A stretch of 64,000 nt of DNA from Roseomonas xinghualingensis (GCF_025791835.1 NZ_JAOXLP010000004.1:1-64000); one strand, 5' to 3'; numbered from the stretch's first letter, positions 9,221 through 18,490 are shown. Numbers and translations: made by a program. Notes: generated by a model from the letters alone, not told the origin.

Positions 9221-10215
9221 GCGGAACGGCAGACCTCCTCCTGGATGTCCGCGGGCTGGAGGTGGACATTCCCGTGGCGGGCGGCACGCTGCACGCGGTG
9301 CGGGGCATCTCGCTGGCCGCCCGACGCGGCGAGACCCTGTGCATCGTCGGCGAGTCCGGCTGCGGGAAGTCGCTCACCTCGCTCGCCCTGATGGGACTGC
9401 TTCCACCCAGCGCAAAGCGGCGTGCGGAGCGCCTGTCCTTCGCAGGGGAGGACCTGCTGTCCGCCTCGCCGCGCCGCCTGCGGGCCCTGCGCGGCGACCG
9501 GATGGCGATGGTCTTCCAGGACCCGATGACCTGCCTGAATCCGTCCCTGACTATCGGCGACCAGCTCACCGAGACATTCCTGCGTCATGGAAAGGGCAAT
9601 ACGCGTGCCGCGCGCGACCGGGCCGTGACGCTGCTGGAGCGGGTCGGCATCGCGGCCGCGGCAAACAGGCTTGGCCAGTATCCGCATCAGCTCTCCGGCG
9701 GGCTGCGCCAGCGCGTCGTCATCGCCATGGCGCTGATGTGCGGGCCGGATCTCGTGCTGGCGGATGAGCCGACCACTGCGCTCGACGCGACGATCCAGCT
9801 TGGCATCCTGCAGTTGCTGGCGGAGCTGCAGCGGGAGATGCACATGGCGCTGGTGCTGGTCACCCATGATCTCGGCATTGTCGCCCGCATCGCCGACCGG
9901 GTTGCGGTGATGTATGCCGGACAGGTGGTTGAGGAGGGAACAGTGGGCGACGTCTTCGGCGCCCCCCGCCATCCCTACACGCGCGGACTGATGGACTGCA
10001 TCCCACAGCCAGGCCGCACCGTGCCGGGCACGCGGCTCGGCACCATTCCCGGGATGGTGCCCTCCCTTGTCGGAGAGTTGCGCGGCTGCTCCTTCCGCGG
10101 CCGCTGCCCCTACGCCATGCCAGCCTGCGCCGAGCCGATTGCGCTGCGCGAGGGCCCGGATGGTCATTCCTGGCGGTGCGTGCTGCCCGCCGAAGCCCTG
10201 GCACGCGCGGCATGA
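9217..10215 (+). CDS. ABC transporter ATP-binding protein, DppD type
   Basis: A 332-residue ATPase of the peptide importer. It shows Walker A GESGCGKS (about residues 45-52), the signature LSGGLRQR, Walker B VLADEPTTALD and the switch histidine in VTHDLG. The C-terminal oligopeptide-transporter domain with cysteines (CSFRGRCPYAMPAC) matches the region that binds an iron-sulphur cluster in some homologues. Four-base overlaps join it to the genes on both sides. It pairs with the next gene as the ATPase heterodimer. Confidence 0.94.
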   Translation: MSGTADLLLDVRGLEVDIPVAGGTLHAVRGISLAARRGETLCIVGESGCGKSLTSLALMGLLPPSAKRRAERLSFAGEDLLSASPRRLRALRGDRMAMVFQDPMTCLNPSLTIGDQLTETFLRHGKGNTRAARDRAVTLLERVGIAAAANRLGQYPHQLSGGLRQRVVIAMALMCGPDLVLADEPTTALDATIQLGILQLLAELQREMHMALVLVTHDLGIVARIADRVAVMYAGQVVEEGTVGDVFGAPRHPYTRGLMDCIPQPGRTVPGTRLGTIPGMVPSLVGELRGCSFRGRCPYAMPACAEPIALREGPDGHSWRCVLPAEALARAA

Positions 10216-11219
10216 GTCCGGTTCCCCCCATCCTGGAATTGCGCGGCGTCCACAAGCGCTACACCGTCGGCGCGGGGCTGCTCGCCCGCCGGCGCACCCT
10301 CACGGCCGTATCCGGCGTTTCCCTAAGGCTGGAACGGAGCGAAGTTCTGGGCCTTGTTGGCGAGTCCGGCTGCGGCAAGAGCACCCTGGCCCGGATGATC
10401 CTGGGGCTGGAAGAGCCCAGCGAGGGAGAGGTGCTGCTCGATGGCCGCCCGATCAGCCGCCTGGGCCGGCTGGAGCGGGGGCGACTGGTGCAGCCGGTCT
10501 TCCAGGATCCCTATTCGTCACTCAACCCGCGCCGGAATGTCGCAGCCATCATCGGCCTGCCCCTGGCCGTGCACGGCGTCGGCACAGCCGCCGAACGGCG
10601 GGATGCGGTGGCGGAGATGCTCGGCCTGGTCGGCCTCGCGCCCCGCCATGCGGAAGCGTACCCGTCCCAGCTATCGGGCGGCCAGCGCCAGCGCATCGCC
10701 ATCGCGCGCGCCCTCGTGCTGCGCCCGACCCTGGTCGTCTGTGATGAACCAACCTCGGCGCTGGATGTCTCCGTGCAGTCGCAAATCCTCAACCTCCTGC
10801 TCGACCTGCGGGAGAGATTGGGGCTGTCCTACCTGTTCATCAGCCACAACCTGGCCGTGGTGCAGATGCTGGCAGGTCGCGTGGCGGCGATGTACCTGGG
10901 GCGCATCGTCGAAGAGGGCGAGGCGGAGCGTGTTCTCGGCCATCCCCGTCATCCCTATACGGCGGCCCTGCTGGCCTCGGTGCTGACGCCCGATCCCTCG
11001 CTTGGCCTTCCCGAAATGCGCCTGGGCACGGCCTTTCCCAATCCGCTCTCGGTACCGCCTGGCTGCGCCTTCCACCCCCGCTGCCCCGCAGTGTTCGACC
11101 GCTGCCCGCGCGAGGCCCCTGCCCTGCTACCTTGCCCGGAGGGCGGACGCGCGGCCTGCCATCTCATCGAGCAGCCGGAGGGTGGCCCGCCACCGCCCAG
11201 GCTGGTTCAAGCCGCCTGA
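10212..11219 (+). CDS. ABC transporter ATP-binding protein, DppF type
   Basis: A 335-residue second ATPase: Walker A GESGCGKS, signature LSGGQRQR, Walker [15 protein letters not shown]-switch ISHNLAVV, and the C-terminal [14 protein letters not shown] cysteine cluster typical of DppF/OppF. The frame is open from 10176, but the ATG at 10212 overlaps the stop of the previous gene (ATGA) and gives a normal N-terminus ([17 protein letters not shown]). With the preceding gene it powers import. Nine bases later the second M20 peptidase begins, so that enzyme is likely in the same transcript. Confidence 0.94.
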   Translation: MSPVPPILELRGVHKRYTVGAGLLARRRTLTAVSGVSLRLERSEVLGLVGESGCGKSTLARMILGLEEPSEGEVLLDGRPISRLGRLERGRLVQPVFQDPYSSLNPRRNVAAIIGLPLAVHGVGTAAERRDAVAEMLGLVGLAPRHAEAYPSQLSGGQRQRIAIARALVLRPTLVVCDEPTSALDVSVQSQILNLLLDLRERLGLSYLFISHNLAVVQMLAGRVAAMYLGRIVEEGEAERVLGHPRHPYTAALLASVLTPDPSLGLPEMRLGTAFPNPLSVPPGCAFHPRCPAVFDRCPREAPALLPCPEGGRAACHLIEQPEGGPPPPRLVQAA

Positions 11220-11228
11220 AGGAACGAC

Positions 11229-12392
11229 ATGAGCGAAACCTCCACTGCCCTTCTCGCCTTCGACACGCCCGAGCGTTTCCTGGAGGGGCTGAACGCCTGG
11301 GTCGCGCTGGAGAGCCCCACCACCGACGCAGCCGCCGTGAACCGGCTGATGAGCCGGGTGCAGGCCGATTTCGAGGGAATCGGCGCGGCAGTCGAGCGGG
11401 TGCCGGGCACGCAGGGCCGGGGTGATCATCTGGTCGTTCGCGCGCCGTGGAACGGGCGCTCGAACGAGCGCGGCATCACGCTGCTGGCGCATCTCGACAC
11501 GGTACACCCGATCGGCAGCCTGGCTCTCAACCCCATCCGCACGGAGGAGGGGCGCGCCTACGGCCCCGGCATCAACGACATGAAGGCGGGAGCCCACGCC
11601 GCCTTCGTCGCTCTCCGGCGACTTATTGAGGAGAAGCAGACCTCGCCCCTGCCGCTGACCATCGTCTACGTCTCCGACGAGGAGGTGGGCAGCCAGACAT
11701 CCCAGGCGCTGATTGAGGCGGAAGCGAAGCGCTCGAAATACGTTTTGGTGCTGGAAGCCGCGCGGGGCGGCGGGCGGGTCGTCACCTCACGCAAGGGGCT
11801 GGCGCGCTACGATCTCGCGGTGCGCGGGGTCCCCGCGCATTCCGGCAGCGCACACCGGGCGGGCCGTAGCGCGGTGAAGGAGCTCGCCCACCAGATCATC
11901 GCGCTGGAGGGGATGACCGACTACGATCGCGGCATCACAGTCAGCGTCGGCCTGGTGTCAGGCGGCACGGCGGCGAATGTTGTGCCGGAGCACGCGACCG
12001 CCAGCATCGACCTTCGCGTTCCCACCATGGCGGACGCACGGGAAATGGTGGCGCGCATCGAGGGACTGCGCCCTGTCACGCCTGATGTCACGCTGACGGT
12101 GACGGGTGGGATGAACCGTTTTCCCTATACGAAGCAGGAGCGCCCGGACGTGGCTGAATTGTTCGCGCACGCCCGCTCCCTCGCATCCGATATCGGCTTC
12201 GAATTGCAGGACCTTCCATCCGGCGAGGGCTCGGGGGGATCGGACGGGCAATTCTGTATCCCCTATGCCGCGGTGCTGGACGGGCTGGGCCCCTTCGGAG
12301 GTGGCTCCCACACCAATGGCGAGTTCCTGGACATCGCCACGATCACCCCTCGCGGCACGCTCCTGTTGCATCTTTTGCAAACGCTGCGCTGA
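11229..12392 (+). CDS. M20 family metallopeptidase, carboxypeptidase G2-like
   Basis: A 387-residue di-zinc hydrolase of the M20A group (glutamate carboxypeptidase/CPG2-like). Visible motifs: LLAHLDTVHP (His and Asp), GPGINDMKAG (bridging Asp), VSDEEVGS (Glu pair), the lid domain after RKGLARYDLAVRG with PAHSG, and the closing GGGSHTNGEF with the last ligand His. No signal peptide is present, so it acts in the cytoplasm. It is the last gene of the importer operon and differs clearly from the M20 enzyme at the operon's other end, so two specificities probably serve one transporter. Confidence 0.92.
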   Translation: MSETSTALLAFDTPERFLEGLNAWVALESPTTDAAAVNRLMSRVQADFEGIGAAVERVPGTQGRGDHLVVRAPWNGRSNERGITLLAHLDTVHPIGSLALNPIRTEEGRAYGPGINDMKAGAHAAFVALRRLIEEKQTSPLPLTIVYVSDEEVGSQTSQALIEAEAKRSKYVLVLEAARGGGRVVTSRKGLARYDLAVRGVPAHSGSAHRAGRSAVKELAHQIIALEGMTDYDRGITVSVGLVSGGTAANVVPEHATASIDLRVPTMADAREMVARIEGLRPVTPDVTLTVTGGMNRFPYTKQERPDVAELFAHARSLASDIGFELQDLPSGEGSGGSDGQFCIPYAAVLDGLGPFGGGSHTNGEFLDIATITPRGTLLLHLLQTLR

Positions 12393-12885
12393 GCGCCTGC
12401 CGGAAACCTCAGCCTGAATCCATGCGCCGCCTGCGCCCGCATGCCTTGGTTATGAACCGTTGTACTAGCGATTTCAGAGAAGTTCGGAGGGCTGTGGCCT
12501 TCGGAGGCGCGCACCTAACCACTCGAACTGGTCAGACCCGAGTTCCTGCCTGAGTTGCTGATATGCCTGCTCGCTGACCTAGCCCGCTGTAGGGTGGGTG
12601 CGAGTGGGCAAAGTGACCTGCCGGTCACGTGGAGGTGATAGGGCTCCTGGCCTTTGTTTCACGCAGGTTAGGGCACAGCTGGCCTGCACAGAGCACCTGA
12701 GTTTCAGATAGCAGTCACAGCGTGACCGCTCTTTGCCGCGAGTAGATGTCCGTGACGCCTTCCGGACGAAGCCAACTTCTTTGGGTGGTCTCATGATGGA
12801 ACTTGTATCGGGCGGCCGAGGTGCAGAACCCGTCGCGGGGCGTAAGGCATCGCAGCTGCCCGCCCCGCAGCCACAAGTGACACCC
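12393..12885. other. Intergenic region without recognised gene
   Basis: About 490 bases of mixed composition between the importer operon and an SDR gene. The right part (from 12733 or 12793) is open in the SDR frame, so the SDR may start earlier than annotated. A perfect hairpin GTGACC-TGCC-GGTCAC lies at 12613-12628; it has no T-tract and could be an operator. I found no RNA gene or insertion sequence end. Confidence 0.4.
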
Positions 12886-13962
12886 ATGACCCGGCATGGC
12901 GGCCAACCAGCCGAGCCTTTGGCGCGTAAAGGTCCCGTGGTGGTCATCACCGGTGCATCCAGCGGGATTGGTCGGGCAACGGCCCTGGCTTTTGCCCGCG
13001 GCGGCGCCTCCGTCGTTCTGGCCGCCCGGCGAGCGGAGATGCTCGACGATGTGGTGCGCGAATGCGTGGCCCTCGGCGGAGTGGCCCTCGCCGTGCCGAC
13101 CGACGTAACGCGGGAGGAGGAGGTCGAGGCGCTAGGCCGCAAGGCGCTCAAGCAATTCGGCCACATTAATGTTTGGTTCAACAACGCCGGCCTTGCTGCC
13201 TTCGGGCGGCTCGAATCCATTCCCTCGGATGTATGGCGCCGGGTGATCGAGACGAACCTGTTCGGCTTCATGCACGGGGCGAAGGTCGCCATGCGGCAGT
13301 TCCGCGCACAGGGGCACGGTACGCTGATCCAGAACGGCTCCATCGTGGGGGCTACATCCAAGCCCGATGGTTCCGCCTACGCCGCCAGCAAGTTTGCGAT
13401 CCGCGGCTTCTCGGAGGCGTTGCGGCAGGAGGTGCTGGACCAGCCCGGCATTCATGTGTGTACGGTCCTGCCTTCCGTGATCGACACGCCATTCTTCTAC
13501 CATGCCGCCAACTTCAGTGGTCGTGGCGTGCGGGCTGCGCCGCCGGTCTATACGGCCGAGGAGGTTGCGGACGCCGTGGTCGAGTTGGTCCGGCGTCCCC
13601 AAGCAGAGGCCATCATCGGCGGCTTTGGAAAGATCTCCGTCCTCCAAAAGCAATTGGCTCCCACCTTCGCCACCTGGTTCACGGGCCGGGCCCTGCATAC
13701 CGGCTTTCTGTCCGGGGAGCCGAGCGAGGATACGACGGGCGCCTTGTTCGAGCCCATGCGCGATGGCCGTGGCATCGATGGAGGATGGCGCAGCAAGCCG
13801 GAAAGCGGTGGCGCCTCCCTTGCGGCGATGACTTCAATGGCGGCCCTGTCGCTCGACTTCGCTTCGCTTCCGCTGCGGATGGCCGATATAGGCCTGACCT
13901 CGGCGTTCCGCTTTCTCGAGGCCGTCATGCCGCCCGGCCCACCTGGTCCTACCTCGAAATAG
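12886..13962 (+). CDS. SDR family oxidoreductase with C-terminal extension
   Basis: A classical SDR of about 358 residues. TGASSGIG is the cofactor loop, NNAG follows, and the catalytic Ser/Tyr/Lys are in QNGSIVG and YAASKFA. About 100 extra residues follow the Rossmann core (after VYTAEEVADAVVELV), a feature of a group of long SDRs in proteobacteria of unknown substrate. The frame is open from 12733 with possible starts at 12733, 12793 and 12886. I chose the last because the cofactor loop then lies at the usual distance, but no candidate has a good ribosome binding site. A truncated patatin gene lies 80 bases downstream. Confidence 0.85.
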   Translation: MTRHGGQPAEPLARKGPVVVITGASSGIGRATALAFARGGASVVLAARRAEMLDDVVRECVALGGVALAVPTDVTREEEVEALGRKALKQFGHINVWFNNAGLAAFGRLESIPSDVWRRVIETNLFGFMHGAKVAMRQFRAQGHGTLIQNGSIVGATSKPDGSAYAASKFAIRGFSEALRQEVLDQPGIHVCTVLPSVIDTPFFYHAANFSGRGVRAAPPVYTAEEVADAVVELVRRPQAEAIIGGFGKISVLQKQLAPTFATWFTGRALHTGFLSGEPSEDTTGALFEPMRDGRGIDGGWRSKPESGGASLAAMTSMAALSLDFASLPLRMADIGLTSAFRFLEAVMPPGPPGPTSK

Positions 13963-14043
13963 GCGTGACCTTTCCACGAGAACAAAGCTGATGAGGCACG
14001 CCCGCCCGTCTCGTCCACAGGCAGCCGGGCCGAACCTTCTTCC

Positions 14044-14346
14044 ATGACCGCATTCGGAGCGGGCCGAAAACACGCCATGGTGTTCTCCGGCGGCGTGGCG
14101 TTGGGTGCCTACCATGCGGGAGCCTATACCGCCCTGCAGGAGGAGAGCGGGCCCGATCTGGACTGGGTGGCCGGTGCCTCCATCAGTGCTGTGACAGCGA
14201 TCATAGCCGGCAATCGGCCCGGGCACCGAAGCAGGCATCTTCGCCGCTTCTGGGATGAGCTTGCCCTCGATCCTATGCCCTGGGTGTCATCCTGCCCGGG
14301 AGCTCCGGCTGCCCTGCCGCAACCGAAAGCACCCAGAATTATCTGA
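14044..14346 (+). pseudogene. Truncated patatin-like phospholipase
   Basis: The first 80 residues match the start of a bacterial patatin. HAMVFSGGVALGAYHAG carries the glycine-rich oxyanion loop, and WVAGASISAVTA carries the nucleophile elbow GxSxG (GASIS). The continuation RFWDELALDP is also family-like, after which similarity ends and a stop follows at residue 101. The catalytic Asp region and most of the usual 300 or more residues are missing, and the next gene on the opposite strand begins 8 bases later. A deletion or rearrangement has probably removed the rest, leaving an inactive remnant. Confidence 0.8.
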
Positions 14347-14353
14347 AACCTCC

Positions 14354-15334
14354 CTAAGACTCGCCAAGCACCATGGTCTGGGACAGACGCGTCTCCCCGG
14401 CAGCCTCCGTCTGAAGCTCGCGACGCCGGTCATCCGCGTCGCCGCTGGAACGCTGCTGTCTCGGCTGAGCAAAAGCCTGATCTGGGGCAGTCGGCGCTCC
14501 GGCCGGGTGGTAGGCCGGCCAGTGGAAGAAAGGCTCCTGATGCGCCATGATCCAGCGAAGGACACGAGGATTCTGCTGGAACAGGTACTGCCAGCCCTCG
14601 GTCAGCTGAACCAGAAGCTCGTCGGCACTGAGCTGTAGATCCTGCAGATCGGCGTTGATCCCGCCGAAGGTGACCATCTGCTGACGGCAGTCATAGGCAT
14701 CCATGATGCGGTCGGACTCTTCCATCACCCGCCGCCCGAGTTCGGCATCCCTGAACTGCCCGACGGGCCTGGTATGGAAAACCGGAGTCCCGTCGATGAT
14801 TCCCATGTCCCGATAGTCCAGGAGCTTGGGCCAAAGAGAGTCGAGCCCCCATCCCCAGCCCGTGGTGGAAAGATCCAGCGTAGGGAGCAGTTCCTCCAGG
14901 GCTGCCCGGCTGAAACCAGGCACCATAATTTCCACAAAGCCCACCCGCCGCGCGAAGAAGCGCTGGTTCCGCATACCAATGTAATGGGCGTAGCAGGAGT
15001 TCTCGCTCAGCGCCGGCGCGAAAAGCTGGAATTGCAGAGCCCGCGCGGCATCAAACATCCGCGTGATCGTATCCTGAGTGGCGAAGATGTCGTCATCCGG
15101 CAGCCAGATATGATCATACTCCCGCCAGCCGTCCCACTCCTGTAGCAGCGTCCGCAGCCCTGCCCATTTTGGCCCTGCTATGACGCGCCCCTCAATGCAA
15201 TCCAGCCCCGCCTGCGAGGGGATCTCCTGGAACGGACACAGATAAAGATCCCAGTTCCGTGGCTTACCCTGATCGATCCAGGATCGATGCAGAGAATTCC
15301 GGCCCACGCGTGCCAGTACCAGGTCCCGTCCCAT
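14354..15334 (-). CDS. DUF707 family protein
   Basis: A 326-residue cytoplasmic protein. The signature region WLPDDDIFATQDTITRMF carries the DDD of a glycosyltransferase-A-like fold, and FVEIMVPGFSRAALEELLP with GWGWGLDSLWP is typical of DUF707. Members are thought to be glycosyltransferase-like, but no reaction is established. The last 50 residues (from HPAGAPTAPDQAF) are low-complexity and reach into the sequence next to the truncated patatin, so the original C-terminus may have been replaced. It is separated from the HAD gene by 61 bases in the same direction. Confidence 0.85.
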   Translation of the reverse strand: MGRDLVLARVGRNSLHRSWIDQGKPRNWDLYLCPFQEIPSQAGLDCIEGRVIAGPKWAGLRTLLQEWDGWREYDHIWLPDDDIFATQDTITRMFDAARALQFQLFAPALSENSCYAHYIGMRNQRFFARRVGFVEIMVPGFSRAALEELLPTLDLSTTGWGWGLDSLWPKLLDYRDMGIIDGTPVFHTRPVGQFRDAELGRRVMEESDRIMDAYDCRQQMVTFGGINADLQDLQLSADELLVQLTEGWQYLFQQNPRVLRWIMAHQEPFFHWPAYHPAGAPTAPDQAFAQPRQQRSSGDADDRRRELQTEAAGETRLSQTMVLGES

Positions 15335-15395
15335 TCATTCTTCCTCTGGTTGGTTGGTGTTGCGGGCCAAGCCGGCAGGCAAGGCACGCAATGAA

Positions 15396-16091
15396 TCACA
15401 TGGGGCGCCTGAAAAGCGGGCACACAGCGTGCAGGTCTGGTGCAATGGTCAGGCAGATGGATCGCATCTCTTCCGTTGGTGGAAGAAGATCCGGCACCAT
15501 GATCACCATGCTGCCGGCCGCATCGGCAGCCCTGACGCCGTTATAGGAATCCTCAAGCGCGAGGCAGTTGCCGGGTGCGTGGCCAAGTTCCCTGGCTGCG
15601 CGAAGGAATAGGTCCGGATGCGGCTTTCCCCGTGCCACATCGTCCCGCGTCACGATCGCGTCGAAGCGTGAAATAATGCCAGTGCGCCGGAGATGGCGGT
15701 CGGCCTTGGCTCGGCTCGACGATGTCGCCACCGCCTTTCTCATCCCGATTGCGTCGAGTTCCGATAGCAAATCCAGAACGCCAGGCTTCAGTTTCAGCGC
15801 TCCGGCCTCAATCAATATTTCCATGTGGCGGCTGGCTTCGGCCAGATAGGCCGCCGCAGGGAAGGCCTCTCCGAAACGTTCCTGAACAAGGCGCAGACAA
15901 TGGTCGGCAGGAACGCCGATCATCGCGTGACGGAATGCCTCCGGCGCGTCGAACCCCATATCGGCTGCGGCGCTCGCCAAGCCTTGCATCGCAAGACTCT
16001 CGGTGTCTACGAGCAGGCCATCCATGTCGAAGATAAGGGCCTCAATGGGCAAGGCACCCATGGTTGTGTCACGCGCTTCTTGCAACAGCAT
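15396..16091 (-). CDS. HAD superfamily phosphatase, beta-phosphoglucomutase-like
   Basis: A 231-residue HAD hydrolase of subfamily IA. Motif I is IFDMDGLLVDTES with the nucleophile Asp and acid Asp, motif II is ATSSSRAK, and motif III/IV is KPHPDLFLRAA with LALEDSYNGVRAA. The cap between residues 25 and 90 is helical, as in beta-phosphoglucomutase and sugar-phosphate phosphatases. The start at 16091 has the ribosome binding site AGGTGAG, while the internal ATG at 16061 has none. It is 57 bases downstream of the mannitol dehydrogenase family gene in the same direction, so it probably acts on a sugar or polyol phosphate. Confidence 0.9.
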   Translation of the reverse strand: MLLQEARDTTMGALPIEALIFDMDGLLVDTESLAMQGLASAAADMGFDAPEAFRHAMIGVPADHCLRLVQERFGEAFPAAAYLAEASRHMEILIEAGALKLKPGVLDLLSELDAIGMRKAVATSSSRAKADRHLRRTGIISRFDAIVTRDDVARGKPHPDLFLRAARELGHAPGNCLALEDSYNGVRAADAAGSMVIMVPDLLPPTEEMRSICLTIAPDLHAVCPLFRRPM

Positions 16092-16148
16092 TCGATCTCA
16101 CCTGAAAATGTCCCCATCCATTCGCTTATGCGACCGGCTCAGGGAAGT

Positions 16149-17702
16149 TCACGAGCCGATGAGGGCCGCGATCGCTGCACGAGGCCCGTGGCGCTGCAAC
16201 ATACCGACTGCCTGCGCCAACTCGTCGCGGAATGGCTTCAGCCTCGGCAACTCTGTCCCAAAGACGTCCTCCATCTCCAGGAAGAGGCTGGTGAGCCGCT
16301 TCGGGTCATTTCCCGCAGACCTTCCCAGATCGCGCATATGCTCAGCCACCGGATCCTGCATCTGCACAGGCTCGGCCGCGCCTGCTTGTCCCGACATGCA
16401 GCAGATCCAGGCCGCTACCGCGAGCATGGTGCAGGGCACCGGCCGCCCGGCCATCAGGTTATCCCGGATCGAGGCAAGAAGCCGTGGCTGCAGCTTTTCA
16501 GATCCATTCCTGCCGATCCTGCTGAGCTGATGCGCGATATCCGGGTTGCGCCAGCGCTCCAGCAGCTGGTGTGCATAGGCACCGATGTCATGCTTACTCG
16601 GCGGCATGGTGGGCCTCTGCTCCCGCAGCATGAAGCGCAGGACATAGGAAGCGAATACCGGATCCTCCACAAAGTCGGAGACCGTCTCCAGGCCTTCGAG
16701 AGCGCCGAGATAGGCTATGGCCATATGCCTCCCGTTGAGGAGCCGCAGCTTCGAAGCCTCCCAGGGCGCCACATCGGGCACGAACTCCGCTCCGGCCGCC
16801 TCCCAGTAGGGGCGTGGGCCGTCGAACTTCTCGATCACCCATTGAAGGAAGGGCTCACCAGAAACCGGGGCGGCATCACTCGGGCCGAGCAGGGCGGCCG
16901 CGTCAGCCAGATCCACCTCCGTCGTGGCGGGCACGATCCGGTCAACCATGGAGCAGGGGAACTGCACCGACTGCCCGATCCAACTCGCGAGGGAGTCGTC
17001 GTAGAGGGCGGCATAGTCCATCGCCACTTGGCGGAGCATCCGCCCATTCCCGGGCATGTTGTCGCAGGAGATGACGACGGGCGGCCGCCTGCCAGCCTTG
17101 CGTGCTGCCGCGAGGCCCCGCACCAATATGCCCGGCGCCGTGCTCGGCACGGGTGCATTCAGATCCCGCAGAATTCCATCGTGTTCCGGGCAGAGACGGC
17201 CACTTGCAGGGTCGATGCAGTATCCGGACGACGTGACCGTGAGGGTGACGATCTGGATGGCAGGATCCGCGAAGCGCGCCAGAAGCGCAGCGGAATCCTC
17301 AGGCGCGAACAGTATTTCATGCAGGGAGCCCACCACCTCCGCGCGAGTGCCCTCCCTTCCCCGTTCCAGAACAGTGTAGAGCCCGTCCTGCCGGCGAAGG
17401 GCATCGCGGGTCGTTGGGCTCATCAGGCTTGCCGCGACAATGCCCCAGGACGGCGCTTCGAAATGCGCGACAGCTTCCATCGCTCGTTGCGTGAAGACCG
17501 CTTGATGGGCGCGGTGAAATGCGCCGCAGCCGAGATGAAGAATTCCGGGCCGAAGCGCCGCCATATCAAGGGCCGGGCGCCGCACGGACGATGGCAGCTG
17601 GCCGAGTGTCGAGCGGGAGAGGCGTGGAGTGGTGCTCAGCTGGAGGCTGGCGCCGCCTGGGAATCTGAGTGCAGTGGCACCCGAAGTCGAAAGATTTACC
17701 AT
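16149..17702 (-). CDS. Mannitol dehydrogenase family protein
   Basis: A 517-residue NAD-dependent polyol/uronate dehydrogenase of the long-chain mannitol dehydrogenase family (MtlK, UxuB, DalD). The Rossmann start is ILHLGCGAFHRAHQA, then CDNMPGNG, VDRIVPATTE and the catalytic Lys segment KLRLLNGRHMAIAYLG; the C-terminal helical domain follows. The usual NGGH is NGRH here, a small change next to the active lysine loop. It oxidises a hexitol to a ketohexose or reduces a ketouronate. It is transcribed toward the HAD gene and preceded by an AT-rich region with palindromes. D-mannonate oxidoreductase is an equally possible identity. Confidence 0.88.
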   Translation of the reverse strand: MVNLSTSGATALRFPGGASLQLSTTPRLSRSTLGQLPSSVRRPALDMAALRPGILHLGCGAFHRAHQAVFTQRAMEAVAHFEAPSWGIVAASLMSPTTRDALRRQDGLYTVLERGREGTRAEVVGSLHEILFAPEDSAALLARFADPAIQIVTLTVTSSGYCIDPASGRLCPEHDGILRDLNAPVPSTAPGILVRGLAAARKAGRRPPVVISCDNMPGNGRMLRQVAMDYAALYDDSLASWIGQSVQFPCSMVDRIVPATTEVDLADAAALLGPSDAAPVSGEPFLQWVIEKFDGPRPYWEAAGAEFVPDVAPWEASKLRLLNGRHMAIAYLGALEGLETVSDFVEDPVFASYVLRFMLREQRPTMPPSKHDIGAYAHQLLERWRNPDIAHQLSRIGRNGSEKLQPRLLASIRDNLMAGRPVPCTMLAVAAWICCMSGQAGAAEPVQMQDPVAEHMRDLGRSAGNDPKRLTSLFLEMEDVFGTELPRLKPFRDELAQAVGMLQRHGPRAAIAALIGS

Positions 17703-17751
17703 ACAGCCCGCCCCGCTCCAGCCGACACCACGCGATAATCCGGCGGGATTA

Positions 17752-17860
17752 TAAATGGATATTGCGAACTACAGTTTCCATTTTAATTTTATTAACAGAG
17801 ATTATATAACAAATGTTATTTATGCTATATTTCGAATTCGAAATTCTTCCTTTTCCGCAA
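17752..17860. promoter_or_regulatory. AT-rich islet with two palindromes
   Basis: This stretch is only about one quarter G+C, in sharp contrast to its surroundings. It contains ATAAC-AAAT-GTTAT (17806-17819) and the perfect 16-base palindrome ATTTCGAATTCGAAAT (17829-17844). It lies just upstream of the leftward mannitol dehydrogenase family gene and probably carries its promoter and operators. It may also be foreign DNA or a junction, since the next gene to the right is a broken regulator. Confidence 0.5.
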
Positions 17861-18103
17861 GGGGGTACTTTGCCGCTAAGAAGCGCCAAGGTATTGGGGC
17901 TGGCCTCCCGTCGGCATCATTGCCCACAGATCAGGTAGCGGACAGTGCCCGGGTTGGGAGATCGGGGTATCCTCGTTGACGGGGGCGAACCGCGCGCCAC
18001 CCACCGGCAATGTCTGGTCCAGGTCCAGACAAAGGCTGCGGAGAGCAGCCAGGGCCGCCGCTAGCGGACCCCTTCCTCGCCGAGGATCTCCAGGGCGGTA
18101 ACG

Positions 18104-18400
18104 ATGGCGTCGGGCGTCATCATCAGCTCGGTGGTGGAGGTCGCGACGGTCGGCCGCGAGGGCATGGTGGGCCTGCCCCTCGTGCTCAAGGCCCGGCAGA
18201 GTGCCCACCGCATCTTCGTCCAGATCCCTGGCGAGGCGGACCGGCTGTCTGCATCCGCCTTCGCCCGCCTGCGGCCACGGCTACCGGCGCTGGAGCGTCT
18301 GCTCCTTCGATATGCCCTCTCCTTCGTCGTGCAGGTCAGCCAGGGCAGCGCCTGCAACCGGCTGCACCCCATCGACGCGCCAGGAGGTTCCACTCTCCGC
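18104..18400 (+). pseudogene. Broken Crp/Fnr family regulator
   Basis: The translation contains VVEVATVGREGMVGLPLVL, then ARQSAHRIFVQIPGEADRL, LLLRYALSFVVQVSQGSACN and RLHPID. This is the core of the cAMP-binding-like domain and the dimer helix of a Crp/Fnr regulator common in alphaproteobacteria. The first half of the sensor domain and the whole helix-turn-helix are absent; after RLHPID the reading goes off into unrelated sequence. The frame runs on without a stop into the CheB gene, but that is accidental. The fragment cannot bind DNA and is a remnant. Confidence 0.75.
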
Positions 18401-18490
18401 CGTCCGGCGCATTTCCACGCTGAATTCGCAACTAGGAGAGGCGTCCAAGGTTTGCAGTTATGTGCACCAAAACGGTGCCCCAGAGGCACA

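Noticed and set aside
12480..12530. Short stretch resembling part of a tRNA (CACTCGAACT)
   Set aside because: No acceptor stem, T arm or D arm can be paired around it.
15825..17738. A 637-codon open frame on the plus strand
   Set aside because: It is antisense to the HAD and mannitol dehydrogenase family genes, both of which show clear catalytic motifs; the plus-strand translation shows none.
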